From: Cannabis sativa
Taxonomy: Eukaryota > Streptophyta > Magnoliopsida > Rosales > Cannabaceae
DNA: 64,000 bases
Direction: 5' to 3'
Assembly (NCBI RefSeq): GCF_029168945.1
Contig: NC_083606.1
Location: forward strand, 11,124,041 to 11,188,040
Shown here: positions 10,500 to 22,003 of the stretch, piece after piece
How positions within the stretch are numbered: position 1 is the first letter of the stretch
Layout of the letters: every line of letters begins with the position of its first letter
Translations under genes and position numbers: made by a program
The notes under the pieces: model-generated
What the model was told of the DNA's origin: nothing
Databases searched by the model: none
The model's input: the letters and a program-made list of their open reading frames with translations, nothing else

Positions 10500-13400
10500 T
10501 CTCTGCCTTGATTTATTTTGAGTTTCATATAGATATATACATACATTTACGGGGTTCTTCATTTATAATATAATATATATTTTATATATATACTTTCATA
10601 TTATATAATTCCCGATTATATATATATATATTCATATACTCAATTTTTTATATATACATATATATATTCATCTTCATATTTACGTTCATATATATATTAT
10701 ATACATTCATTTATACCGTATAATATATATATATATGTTTCTGAGTATACACTTTCATATTATATTCATTGATTTCTTTCCATATAATTGATTATCATAT
10801 TCTTTTATATATCTTTATGATATTTTATATGGTTTAATGTGTATATGTAAGTATATATGTATATATATACATATTCAGTATTGATTTTTGTTTGTATATA
10901 TATTTTATATACATTTTCTTTTCATTTACGTATATATATTCATATTTATATATATACTTTTATATTAATATTTCATAATCTATATGTTCATATATATATG
11001 CACATTCATATTTATATTCATATACTGTGTGTATACATATAATTTTCATGTAAATATGTTTATGTATAATACTCAATGCTTTCATATTTTTGTTGCATAA
11101 AATTGTAATACTCTCTTTCATACATTAATGATGATTTTATGCAGTATGTATACATTGTATACGAGTATATATATACATGAAAGTTTTATTTTTCGGTCTA
11201 TAATTTTTCTGTTTTCATTTTCGGTATTTATTTTAAATCCTCTATTCATTACTATATTCATATATTATTTTAGATCGATTTTATGAATGAAAAGGATTTA
11301 AAACCCATCTGAAAACTGAAAAAATTCTCTTAAGAACACGATCGGACCCGAAAGAATTTTTTATGAAATTAAAGTCTACATTTTACGTGTTTTCGATGCT
11401 TGAAATCAATATGAATCTCTTAATTTATTCATTTAGATCATTTTGGAATTGGTTTCATGAATTTCGGTCATCGGTGTTGTTTTTCATGGCAGTTTTTCAA
11501 AAAAAAAAAAAAAAGGAAAATTAAGAAAAATTTAAGAAAATTCCGAAATTTTGTTACTTTGATTTATTTTTGGAATTTTATTTTATTTCCTTATTTTTTT
11601 TGATTTAGTCAATTAAATTACATTTGTTTAACTTTCCATTCTTATTTAACATATATCTTCATATATTATATGTTATTTAGTAATAAATTATTATGGAAAG
11701 TTTTTAATTTGGTAAATTAATTACATGCTTTTACATGTAATTACAATAATTGTGATATTTTAAGAATGTGAATATTTAATTATTCTACAATTAAGTGCGC
11801 AATTATTATATTTATTTACCAATTAAGTAATTTATTGATTAAATTAATTGATAATCTGCCATTAAGTATATTCTTTAATTTTGCATTTAATTGATTTCAT
11901 ATAATTAATTGTACTAATTTGTATATTTACCTTATTTATACAAATTAATTATTAGTACAAATAATTAAGATATTATATGGTTATAAATGCATAATTAATT
12001 ACATATCATGGAATTGAGCATTTAATATATTATCATACAATAATTATTTTAATTTGTATTTATTTAGAAAATTTATTTTTAATACAATTAAGATATATTT
12101 AGAAATGTTCAAACATTAAGATAGGTTGAATATTTTATCTAGCACATTAAGTTTCATAAAACCTCATAAAATTATTCATAAAATATTCATAAAACTTCCT
12201 AAAATGAATAAAATATGAATAAAATGTAAGTAATTTTGTGGTTTGACATAAGAAAACATGAACTTGGGACAAATGCTCATATCTAGAACGGTTTTTAATG
12301 ATTTTCGGACGACCACACTAGGAGCACTAATCTCAGTGATTGTCTACTATGTTAATAACGAAATTACTTTTAGGTAGAGCCCAATACCTAATGTCAAAGT
12401 GAAAATATAATTTTATATAATTAGGGAGTAGCCACAGCATCCTTATTTGTATAAAATTATACATTAATTAAAATTCACCTTAATGGACATAACTTGTAAT
12501 TAATTATATAGGTATAATAATTTTACCCCACAGGGATTTTATTATATTTGTATAATTAATTAGGATAATATGTTAAATTAAATTCTCTTAATTTACCCCA
12601 CAGGGAGTTATGGGGATTTAATTTAATAGTGTTATCACAAATTTAATTAAAGATAGATAATAAACCTTCATTTTCCTAAACTAATTGTTTAATTAAATCT
12701 ATCATAAGGTTCATCTAATTTTATTAAATTTAAAATTTAGCCCACAGGCAATTTTGGATTTAGTAAAATTTTAATCTTCAGTTTATACTTTGGTGTCTAG
12801 TGAACCACATAATTTTAAATAATTAGGGAGTAGCCACAGCATCCTTAATTATATAAAATTATATATATTAAGTGGATTAAGATCACATAATGGACATGAA
12901 TTATGTGAACATAATAATCTTACCCTACAGGGATTTTATTATATTTACATAACTAATATGTTAAATTAAATTCTCTTAATTTATCCCACAGGTAATTATG
13001 TAGATTTAATTTAATAATTTTATCATAAAGTATAAAATTTTGAAACATTTATAAATAATTAAGTGTTTCATACCTTTCATTGAGATAGAAATATTAAACT
13101 TTAAGTTTTTCATAAATTGTGTAAATCTATCATAATCTACATCTAAATCTAATCTTATTAAATTAAAAATTTTGCCCACAGGCAATTTTTGTTTAATAAG
13201 ATTTCATATTTAAGCATGTTTATTCATTGGTAAAAACATGATTCATTTAAACCTCAAAACTTTATATGTAATTTTATTACATCACTATTCATACATTTCT
13301 TCCATACAAGTAGAAATTTCCAAAATTTATTCTGATAACTTCATCTAAAATGTACAGTTTTTACTGTATAATTAAGAAAAATAAATCACACTTTATTATC

Positions 13401-13500
13401 ACCAATAAATTTTAATTTATTGTGTATGAATTCATTCTAATATAGTTAATGTGATTATTAACACATAGTGGATTATTTTAGATTGTTATTCCACATTCAT
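10500..13500 (+). other. AT-rich leader of the nested copia, no gene
   Basis: About 10500-11200 is almost pure (TA)n with TATATATTC motifs. Around 12410-13215 two roughly 400-bp direct copies occur. Each carries GGGAGTAGCCACAGCATCC (12425 and 12826) and a series of CCCACAGG(G/C)-type boxes (about 12525, 12593, 12740, 12923, 12985, 13176). No gag frame could be recognised. Confidence 0.6.
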
Positions 13501-16350
13501 AATTTCTTGCAAGGTTTACAAATAAACCTAAGAAAGTCGATGCGTGAGCAAATCTTATCCACAGACAAGATAAGTTCTCACATTTAGAAGTTTAAGGAAC
13601 AAGCAATATAGTAGTGGCTTTGTTTTAAAATTGGCAAAGACCTTTATGTTCCAAGATTCTATTGAAACTTGATTTAGACACATTTAGAGGTCTTTACTAC
13701 AAATGATGTCACTCATAAAGATATGCAAGTTCAATCTGACAATAAAAAATGTGTTATTAATAAGAATTCTTCTACATTATAGCACCAAAAATTATGGAAC
13801 ATATCTCCATAAATAGAATAAATGTTAGTAAATGGTGGGGATCTTCATTACACTAGATTTTACTAACTTTATTTAGAACTTGTGTGAATTTCATTAAGAA
13901 TATGTATTCCAACAAACCAAAATCGGTGCATACTAGAATTCTATCATATTAGAAATCATACAAGTCAATTAATTTTGAAGACATGGACTCAAATTTTGCA
14001 TCTCTTTTTTAACGATTACTCACATAAATAATTTTTCTACAAAAGTATAGATTTATATGTTTCAAAGACATTTAAATCTTAAGTAGAGAAATGGTGCATT
14101 TTGCATATTAAGATAGTGAGATCAAATATAAAATGGAGAATACTACATTAAAATTCGTGAGTATGGATAAACTCCCAGTCCATTTGTTAAATTTCTTTAA
14201 AAGCATGGGTTTATTGCCCGATACATATGCCTGGTACACCTAAATCATAGTGTGTGACAGATTTAAGAGACTAAGCATTTTTTAGACATGGGGTGGAGCC
14301 TACATAGCAAACTCCAATCTTTCCTAAATCTTTGTCTATTGATACTCAACAATGGGGTGTACATATCGAATCGTGTTCTAACCAAAGTTGTTTCTCAAAC
14401 ATATTTTGAGTTGTGATAAGGTTGAAAACCGACTTGATGACATGTACACATTTTATAAATACCCATATATAGTTAGAGTACAATTGTCAAAGAAAAGATC
14501 TGGGCCCTAAACCATAAATGAGCATAGTTCATTTGAAAAGCTATAAGGTTTAAGGGTTACATATTTTATTATCCATCTCACAACACTAGAATTGTGGAAT
14601 TAAGAATTGACTTGATCAGTGGGAGTGATCAATCTAGGAACCTAGTTTCCGAGAAAGATCATTCATATTTTCTCAAACTTCCACCTCAAGTGTTAGATTA
14701 ATTATGATTCACAACAACCCTTAAGATTACTGGTTATTGAGAATTCATAACTAATCATTAATAATATACAAGTCATTGGTAAAATTCTAATAAGTTATGT
14801 TATTTAGTAATTGCTTACAATTTCTAAAATAACATGCTATTGAACCATTTGCTCTTTTAAGAGTTTGTTGGTCCATCCTTAAGATGACTTATTAGAACAG
14901 TAAGATCAATGTATTCTAGTGATCACATTTTGTACAATAAGAGTTCAACTACAATATTAAATTGAGACACAAATTAAATTATAGAATGATAAAGAATTGA
15001 AGTTGTAGTACAATATGCCATGAATGAAGAAATGAATATCTTAAATAGCAATAAAGTTTATCTTTAGTAAAGTTGCCTAATGGGGTGGAGAACATTAATT
15101 AAGCATAGGTTTTTTCACCAATAATATTCATTAGGCAACATTGAGAAACATAAAGATATAAAAGAATATTCATTGCTAAGAAGTTCATTTTGAACTAAGA
15201 ATCAATAACAAAGGAGATTTACATTCTCAATTGTTTTTATAAAAGATTCTATTATAAACCTTGGCATTTGTTGCTTGTTTTAATTCATTAATCAATTCCA
15301 AATAGTGAAATAGAGGAGAAGGTATATAGACTGCCATAAAGATTTTCCTCTAATAGTGGTGAACATATGCAAGCTTAAAGTGTCTACCTATAGATTAAAA
15401 CAAACATCTCACAAATTGGTATTATATCATCTTTTCCTTTCGGTTTGAAAAGAGAATTATGGAAATAATTATATACCAGAAAGTTAGTGGGAGTAATATT
15501 TGTTTTATATGTCGACAATATGTTACTTGCAAATGATGATAAAAGTTTTCTATATAAGTTGAAATCATTCATATCTTAAATTATTATTTTGAGATAAGGA
15601 ATATAAATAATATATATAATTTTAATTAACTAGAGAGTAGCCACAACATCTCTGATTAAATAAAATTATGTATTATTCATCAGATATAACTTTTATCTTT
15701 AAGTGTGATAAATTCAACTCGAACCAGCATCTGAAAAATGATCTGGAGTGAGAATAAATATAGAATATTCATTTGCTTCTATTTTAGAAGCCTAATGTAT
15801 GCCTAAGAGTCTGAATAAGACTTTGCATTACATTTGTTTCAGGATCGTTAAGTAGTATCAGAATAACTAAAGTTAAGACCACTTTATTTTTCATACAAAG
15901 TGATGAGGTATCTTTAAGATACTAAAAATTATATTCATACATATTTTAAGATGAATTGACCATCTGGAAATATAGTTAACCAATTAGATTCTAACATACT
16001 TCACTGGTTGTATTGATTCACGTAAATCAATATTTTATTACGTCCTTAAGATTACCAGTAAGTTATATTGTAGAGAATCTTGATTGTTATTTCCACTATA
16101 GAAGTCAGATTCATTTATTGTTTTGAGGATACATCTCGTATGATGTATTATAGAGTTTCATAGTAGGCCTAGAGTTCAGAATTACAGTTTCATTAGGCCA
16201 TTAAGAAAATTTTGCGATAAATTCAGCTACAATATTTATGGCTAATAACTCTAAGAGTACTGGTCGAAGCTAGCATATCGACATTAAGTATTTAGGCGTG
16301 ATAAGTGGTCATTAATCACGCAAACTGAATTGGGTGATCGCATAGATCCT
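13500..16350 (+). pseudogene. Ruined copia pol (integrase C-terminus, RT, RNase H)
   Basis: Fragments in the expected order on the plus strand, with many stops. About 14380-14700 gives YISNRVLTKVVSQTYFEL then KGYIFYYPSHNTRIVE, the integrase C-terminal region of Angela/Tork-type copia. About 15380-15590 gives SVYLWIKT and FVLYVDNMLLA, the RT with YVDD changed to YVDN. Near 16265 HIDIKY corresponds to the late RNase H KHIDIKYHF-type motif. GAG_pre-integrase and RNase H parts between these are only faintly visible. This degree of decay contrasts with the near-identical LTRs. Confidence 0.7.
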
Positions 16351-16734
16351 GGACTAAAGGCATGCCGCAACACAAATTCAAGGATCATAAAGTAAATATG
16401 GGATTCAGTTAACCCATATGCAGTTTTTTTATTTGTACAACCAAAAATTATTTAATGAAACTCTAATTTCGATATTTTCTCATATTTATGTGCACCTTAA
16501 TTTTATTTGAGAAAATTATCATAAGAGGACCTGAATAAACATAAGGGTTAGGGTTTATTCACTTAAGTACATTGCCACATAAAGTACATTGTCATATAAT
16601 AAATATATCGTAATACATGGAAGATAATACTCGACTTATAATGAGGACATGTCGCTATGATTCGTATGTTTATTATATAATGAGGAACGTTTGGGTTTGA
16701 ATGTTTTAGTTTAAATGCTGACCAAGTGGGAGAA

Positions 16735-17180
16735 TATTAGAATATTTCTAATTAAGGAAATAAAATAATATTATTGATTCTGATAAATGAATATTTTATA
16801 TTCATTGAATCTGGACAGAATCAATTACGTAATATTCTATATATGGTCAGATTTCTATATTCATTACCTGATTTGATTTCCTGAATTAATTGTCAAAATA
16901 TTCTGACAATTAATGTGGCACATATACTGATGGAGTATCTCACCTATAAATATAGGGTCTCGGTCCCCGAGCTCCTCACTCATTCTGTTCATAACAGCAA
17001 ATTCCATCTAAAGAGAGTTGAGAGAGCGAGGAAGCCCGATTACCCACATCAACCAGTTTCCTTTGCAGATCAAAGCTTATGTGGGTTTGAAGCTCAAGAA
17101 TCAATGGCTGGAGGTATTTCGATCCTTAAATTATAGTGCATATATATGATTTATTAATTCTGCACTTTATACTTAATCAT
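16735..17180 (+). repeat. 3' LTR of the nested copia, truncated by 35 bp
   Basis: Aligns without gaps to 9995-10440 with one mismatch, then stops at ACTTAATCAT and continues directly into the duplicated flank. The last 35 bases of the LTR (10441-10475 in the other copy) are absent. Confidence 0.85.
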
Positions 17181-17300
17181 TTATCAATGGTTATTTTCTA
17201 GAGGAAGCTATGGTGATTTTTTTCTTTCTTTCATTTATGGAGTTCTTTTATAAAAGATATGGGTAGTTAAAATTGAAAAAAGTTATTGTCCACTACTGCC
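17181..17300 (+). repeat. Flank duplication, right copy
   Basis: Second copy of 9874-9994. It is joined to the truncated LTR through the shared ATCAT and followed by unique CACTA sequence (ATGTTTGATACC). Confidence 0.85.
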
Positions 17301-17527
17301 ATGTTTGATACCACTAAATTCAATTAAATTATTTTTTTTATTAAAAAAAAAAGAAATCGTTTTATTTATAAGTATATGTTGCAACATTTATTTCAAGAGT
17401 GTTACTTTTTGTTATTTATTATGAGTATTGATAACATTTATCAACAAGTGTTGCTATTGACTATTATTTTTTATTTTTTAAAAATTAATTATGGAAAAAT
17501 ATAAGTTCTTTAGCAACATTTTTTCTT

Positions 17528-18677
17528 AGGAAAATAGCGGCATAAGTACCCAAAGTTCCATATTTATATGATTTAAGTACCCAATCTTTTTTTTTAGTGG
17601 CAAAAGTCCACAATGTTTACTTCTGTTAGTATTTGTTAGTACCCAATTCAATTCTGCCAGTTTGTGTACACGCGTACAACTCAGATTAATTCACCCATTT
17701 ACCAAAATTTAAAAACCTTTCACTTTCTTTTTATTATTATTTCATTATATTTTAATTAACTTTCCATTTAATAAAATCAAACCCAAAAAACAAAAACAAA
17801 ATCCCTCACTCTAATAACGTAGAACTTCTCTTTCAAAACTTATATTACCTTGTGCTACTGAAATAAAAAACTTATATTACCTTGGGGAGTACAGAATTTT
17901 ATGGCTGAGTTCAATCTGGTTTAAATTTTTGCAGTGGTTGTCAGAAAATCTTCACTTCCACTCTCATTCGTGTCGCTCATGTGAATGACGTTAGGCCTTT
18001 GACCCACCTCTTATCAACTCCATACAATTACAAATCAAGGTTCTTGTCTTATTTACCTCATTACATTAATTTCAATTTGATTAGTATTAATATTTGCAGA
18101 TGAAATTTAGTTGAACATGAGCTTCTTAATACAGAGAGTCTTGTAAAGGATGCTTATGGGGATGGTCGGCACGTCACATAAATGTTTGATTCTCACATAT
18201 TTGGTGTTTGTTGAAATGTCTAAATGAAGCAATATTATTCCATGAAAGAGAAGAATAATAGAGGGAGAAACATGATCTGGTGAAGATGTCTTTCAGACTG
18301 GATTTTGAAGTTCAAAATTTGGCAACAACACAATTATGGGGTGGTCAAGTTTGTAGAATTTGTGGACATCTCCCAAATCAATATTGGATGAATATTAGTT
18401 TGGGGAATTAATAATAAATAAAAACATTATTTTGGGTATGAATTAATCTACTGAGAGGGATTTTTTTGAGGAGTTTAATATTATTAAATGAAATTAAAAA
18501 AAAAAAAGAAAGTGAAAGGTTTTTAAATTTTGGTAAATGTGTAAATTATTTTGAGTTGCACACGTGTATACAAACGAATAGAAAGTGAACATTGTGCACT
18601 TTTGCCACTAAAAAAAAAGATTGGGTACTTAAGTCATATAAATATGAAACTTTAGGTACTTATGCCGCTATTTTACC
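17528..18677. mobile_element. Non-autonomous Mutator-like element (1150 bp), long TIRs
   Basis: Terminal inverted repeats of at least 90 bp (AGCGGCATAAGTACC near each end, then GTACCCAATCTTTTTTTTTA and GTGGCAAAAGT) differ at only a few positions. A 9-bp direct repeat TTTTTTCTT flanks the element at 17519-17527 and 18678-18686, the target duplication length of Mutator elements. The interior has no transposase. It includes a more gene-like stretch (about 17930-18330) with a possible acceptor (TTTGCAG), which may be captured host sequence I cannot identify. Confidence 0.75.
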
Positions 18678-18766
18678 TTTTTTCTTTTAGTGTGTGTAAT
18701 TATAAAAATAATAAATTAGCAACACTTTTTATTCAAGTGTTGTTAAACATAATTTTTGTAGTAGTC

Positions 18767-18867
18767 GAATTCATTCTGTAAACAATGACATCTCACACAA
18801 AATAAATTATAAGGAATGAAATAATCTCAAGATTTTAATAAGAGTTTAGTGACAAGCTCTGATACCA
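18767..18867 (-). pseudogene. Leader, PBS and gag start of the CACTA-interrupted copia
   Basis: On the minus strand a primer-binding site TGGTATCAGAGC (18867-18856) is followed by a leader and an ATG at 18774-18772. Reading across the CACTA element, the short start (Met-Asn-Ser) continues into SPSSISRPPLLNDSNYPY on the far side at 8827-8770. This shows where the gag gene was split. Confidence 0.65.
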
Positions 18868-18869
18868 AT

Positions 18870-19900
18870 TGAAATTTTATATTTTAATATTACAAAATTA
18901 TTAATTAATTAAATACAGAATAATAAATATACTTAAACAGTTATTTAGTAACTACTATACACAACTTTGTAACTACAGAATAAAACCAGAAAACAAAAAG
19001 TGGAGAAAAATAAAAACACACAAGGTTGTACGTGGTATCAACATCCTTGTAGATTATTACTAGTCCACGGGGTCATAACCAGAGATAAGATTAATTAGAT
19101 ATATCTCAAAAGTATAAAGTAATTGACTTATGCATAAATAGATTCCCTCTTATTGTATGATGCAAACTTATATATTCCACATTCTAATCGAATTTCGTTG
19201 AAGCTTCAAGTGCTTGAACTCCTTTCGATCTTCTTGAAGAGTGCTCGCTTCCTTCCGAGACAAGACTTGAAAAGCAATCTCCCAAAAGCTTGTAGAACCT
19301 TCTCCAAAAGGTAGTAATATTGTTGTTCTTCTTTTGTAGACTTGAATACAAACTCAAAACAATACAAAATACATATAAACAAAGTAAGAGACGAACACAC
19401 TATTCTCTACATAATAAAGACTCTATTTTCTAAAGATATGTATATAATTCAAAGTGTATGAAAGAGATACATGACCTAGCTGCTATAAGGTGTATTTATA
19501 ATCACTATCCACCTTATTAACAGCTCATACACAGTCTGAACAAGACCACAACTCACTAGAAAACTCCCTAAAATAGATCTTTAATCAGCCTAAGAATTTT
19601 TGTTTCTATACCTACAGAATCGTGAGCAGTAAGTGCGACTTCACTTTTATAGAAAAGGAATGTCTTGCTTCAGTTTTCTTCACAAAAAATTTGATCAAAT
19701 ATTTTAAGAAACTCACAAAGGATCAAATATACACAATTGGATATATATAGAAATTAGTTGAGTCATCAAACTTACCATTTATACCTTACTTTCTATAAAT
19801 AAAAAGGCTAATCATATTTCCTTCTATACATAATTCAATCAATACAAAAATATCAAAACCAAATGAACATCTTAGAAAATTAAATTATAAAATATTTTTG
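18870..19900 (-). repeat. 5' LTR of the interrupted copia (outer boundary uncertain)
   Basis: Immediately upstream (minus strand) of the PBS; the inner end reads ...ATTTCA. A TTATAAATACACC promoter motif lies at about 19500-19488 on the minus strand. I could not locate the outer end, so 19900 is only an upper estimate, set by the next element. Confidence 0.4.
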
Positions 19901-19965
19901 TCAAATTAAAAAAAAACTAAAAATAAAATTAACAAAACTTAGACAATATGACTCTAAAAATTAAG

Positions 19966-20479
19966 AGTTTTTTTGCGGGTAAACCCTCTCAACTATCATT
20001 CTACTTGCACCCTTGAAGTTTAAATTTTGACGGTAAAACCCTCCAAACTACTGAATTGCTTATAAATTTAAAGTGTCATTTATTTTTTACAGTTAATTGT
20101 CAATATAGTCTACTTATGTGTACACTTAATTTGTACACATGTCAAATTTATATTGGTACACCTAATATTATTATTTTGAAAATATTAAATTATTTTAAAA
20201 TTCATAACATTTTTTATTTCTTTTTAAATATTATTTTTATTTTTTTATAATTTTATTTAATTTTAAAATAAATTTTGAAAATAATTTTTAAATAATAATA
20301 TTAGGTGTACCAATATAAAGGTACCAGTACAAGAGTGTACACATAAGCAGTCCATAGTGACACATGACACCTTAAATTTGCTACTAGTTCAATAATTTGA
20401 AGGGTTTTACCACTAAAATTTGAGCTTGGAAAATTAAATACAATTATACAAAGTGAAATAATTTTGCCGCAAAAAACTC
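19966..20479. mobile_element. Mutator-like MITE (514 bp)
   Basis: Ends are GAGTTTTTTTGCGG... and its inverted counterpart ...CCGCAAAAAACTC. The inverted repeats extend more than 100 bp with mismatches (ACCCT(C/T)CAAACTACTGAA and the TGTGTACAC segment). The flanks AAAAATTAA (19957-19965) and AAAATTTAA (20480-20488) agree at 8 of 9 positions. No coding sequence. The GCGGCAAAA-type end relates it to the elements at 17.5 and 59.9 kb. Confidence 0.65.
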
Positions 20480-20488
20480 AAAATTTAA

Positions 20489-21064
20489 ATGATCATTATT
20501 CTTTCTAAAGTATTTTTCCACAAAAAGTAGTAATTGAGAACACATAACATGCATATATATTGCTTGAAGATATTAGCTAATAATTAAAATCTGTCAAGTA
20601 AAAGAGTTGTTATTAATTTGCTTTCATATATACATGACTTGGAGTCTTTTTTCTTCTTTCTGTAATTATTCACTTGCAAATACATAGTATATTACATTAT
20701 ATAAACATAGATTTATATGATATTACGCTTTGAATCACTCACGATCAAAACAAAGACAGAGAACGAACCATGAAAATTGGCTGCATGCAGAAATAGTCCA
20801 AGTTATTTACGAAACGAAACCTCTCTCTCTTTAGTCCTCATTGTATATTTATCTATAAAATCCAGAATTAAAGTTAAGGGGGCGTATTATAATTTTTTTT
20901 TCTGTGAGAAAAATTTAAAAATTAAAAATAAAGATGTTCTTGCTTTCAAAATAAAAAAATATATATTGTTCGAATTTGAACTTTGACTTTTAGTATATGT
21001 GTAAGAATGTAGTTTAACTATTATACCCATGGGTGGACCTATATAAAGGCAAGGGGGACAGTCG
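20489..21064. other. Unassigned AT-rich spacer
   Basis: No recognisable gene or transposon. A 69-codon frame at 20777-20986 has no features of a real protein. Confidence 0.5.
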
Positions 21065-21151
21065 TTCTCTACAAAAATTAGGGAAAAAATATGTTCTCTA
21101 CAAAAATTAGGGAAAAAATATGTTCTCTACAAAAATTAGGGAAAAAATATA
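21065..21151 (+). repeat. 29-bp minisatellite, three copies
   Basis: TTCTCTACAAAAATTAGGG plus AAAAAATATG is repeated exactly three times with starts at 21065, 21094 and 21123. Confidence 0.9.
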
Positions 21152-21537
21152 TGTATATATTTATCTTAGTCATAATATATATTTATAATTAAATGTGATA
21201 AATATAAATATAATTCTTACAAAACAAAATGATAAATATAAACATAATATTATTTTTAACTATTGAGTTATTTTACACATATTATAAAGGTTAATAAGAG
21301 TTCAAATTCTAATAAAAATATTTTTATTTTTAATATTTAGTTTAATTTTCGCCTTCCTTAACTTTAGTTCTGACACGCCACTAATTATACAAAAAAAAAA
21401 TATTATGTTTATACATATCATCTTAATTACACATATATGTTGTCACAAATTGAATGGTTAATGTACGAGCAATTACAATCTTTGCCCCCATCTTTGATAT
21501 CTATTTATGCTTACATTCCCGTCTAATAACCAATTCG
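21152..21537. other. Unassigned AT-rich spacer
   Basis: I see no gene or element here. Confidence 0.5.
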
Positions 21538-21542
21538 GGGTA

Positions 21543-21998
21543 TGTTAGAATTTGAGGAATAAGATGAATGAGGTTCCATCCCAAAACCAATTAACTATGG
21601 GAGGAGTAGCTCATTCCTCTTATATATTCTATTATCTTTCCACACATTAGCAATGTGAGACTCTCTAACATCCCCTCTCAAGATGGTGGCTATTTTATAT
21701 GCTAACCATCTTGGACAACACGATCATAAGCGGCTCTGTTTTTGGCTCACTATCCTTGATCACAAGTGGCTCTTTTGCTCTACTTTTTGGATCGGTATTT
21801 TTGGATTTTTAGTGGCTCTTTCTTTTTCGGCTCTACTTCGATCGGTTTATTTTTTGGGGTTGGATAGTCGCTAGAGATTTTGTTTGTTTGTTTTGCTCTG
21901 ATACCATGTTAGAATTTGAGGAATAAGATGAATGAGGTTCCATCCCAAAACCAATTGGCTATGGGAGGAGTAGCTCATTCCTCTTATATATTCTATTA
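21543..21998 (-). mobile_element. TRIM (miniature LTR retroelement) with one shortened LTR
   Basis: The left LTR is 21543-21670 (128 bp, TGTTAGA...TCTAACA) and the right LTR is 21907-21998 (92 bp), in minus orientation. The PBS TGGTATCAGAGC is on the minus strand at 21906-21895. A purine tract GAGAGGGGA abuts the left (3') LTR. The right (5') LTR lacks the first 36 bp of U3, yet a 5-bp direct repeat GGGTA flanks the element exactly (21538-21542 and 21999-22003). The motif CCCAAAACCAATTGGC is common in widespread plant TRIM or small LTR families. No coding capacity; the 63-codon frame inside is spurious. Confidence 0.85.
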
Positions 21999-22003
21999 GG
22001 GTA

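Larger units (their letters stand above)
9995..17180 (+). mobile_element. Copia LTR element (Angela/Tork-like relic), recently inserted but with dead pol
   Basis: Two direct LTRs (9995-10475 and 16735-17180) bracket a 6.3-kb interior. A primer-binding site (TGGTATCAGAGC, initiator tRNA-Met type) is at 10478-10489. A polypurine-like CAAGTGGGAGAAT is just before the second LTR. The first 3 kb of interior are extremely AT-rich leader with repeats; the rest is a heavily degraded pol. The two LTRs differ at one position in 446 aligned bases (G at 10183, T at 16923). The 3' LTR lacks its last 35 bases. Such an element could only have moved with proteins supplied by relatives. Confidence 0.8.
8828..18766. 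mobile_element. Non-autonomous CACTA (En/Spm) element, 9.9 kb including nested insertions
   Basis: Both ends read GACTACTA(C/G)..AAAA pointing inward. The left end is at 8828; the right end is the reverse complement finishing at 18766. Subterminal repeats typical of CACTA elements surround both ends: GCAACACTTTTAAAAGTGTTGC-like units at 8860-8965, 9003-9030, 17375-17470 and 18720-18745. No transposase frame is visible. The canonical first base C appears changed to G, and I could not identify a clean 3-bp target duplication. Two later elements (9995-17180 and 17528-18677) sit inside. Removing them leaves roughly 1.6 kb, so the original element was small. Its insertion site is the beginning of a copia gag gene. 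Confidence 0.6.

Noticed and set aside
9003..18745. Repeated short palindromic units resembling a CRISPR array
   Set aside because: They are CACTA subterminal repeats with irregular spacing in a plant genome.
18767..18769. A 3-bp CACTA target duplication
   Set aside because: Flanking triplets (TTG at 8825-8827, GAA at 18767-18769) do not match and the exact ends are uncertain, so I do not claim one.
21683..21874. 63-aa frame in the TRIM interior
   Set aside because: TRIMs are non-coding; no conserved domain.
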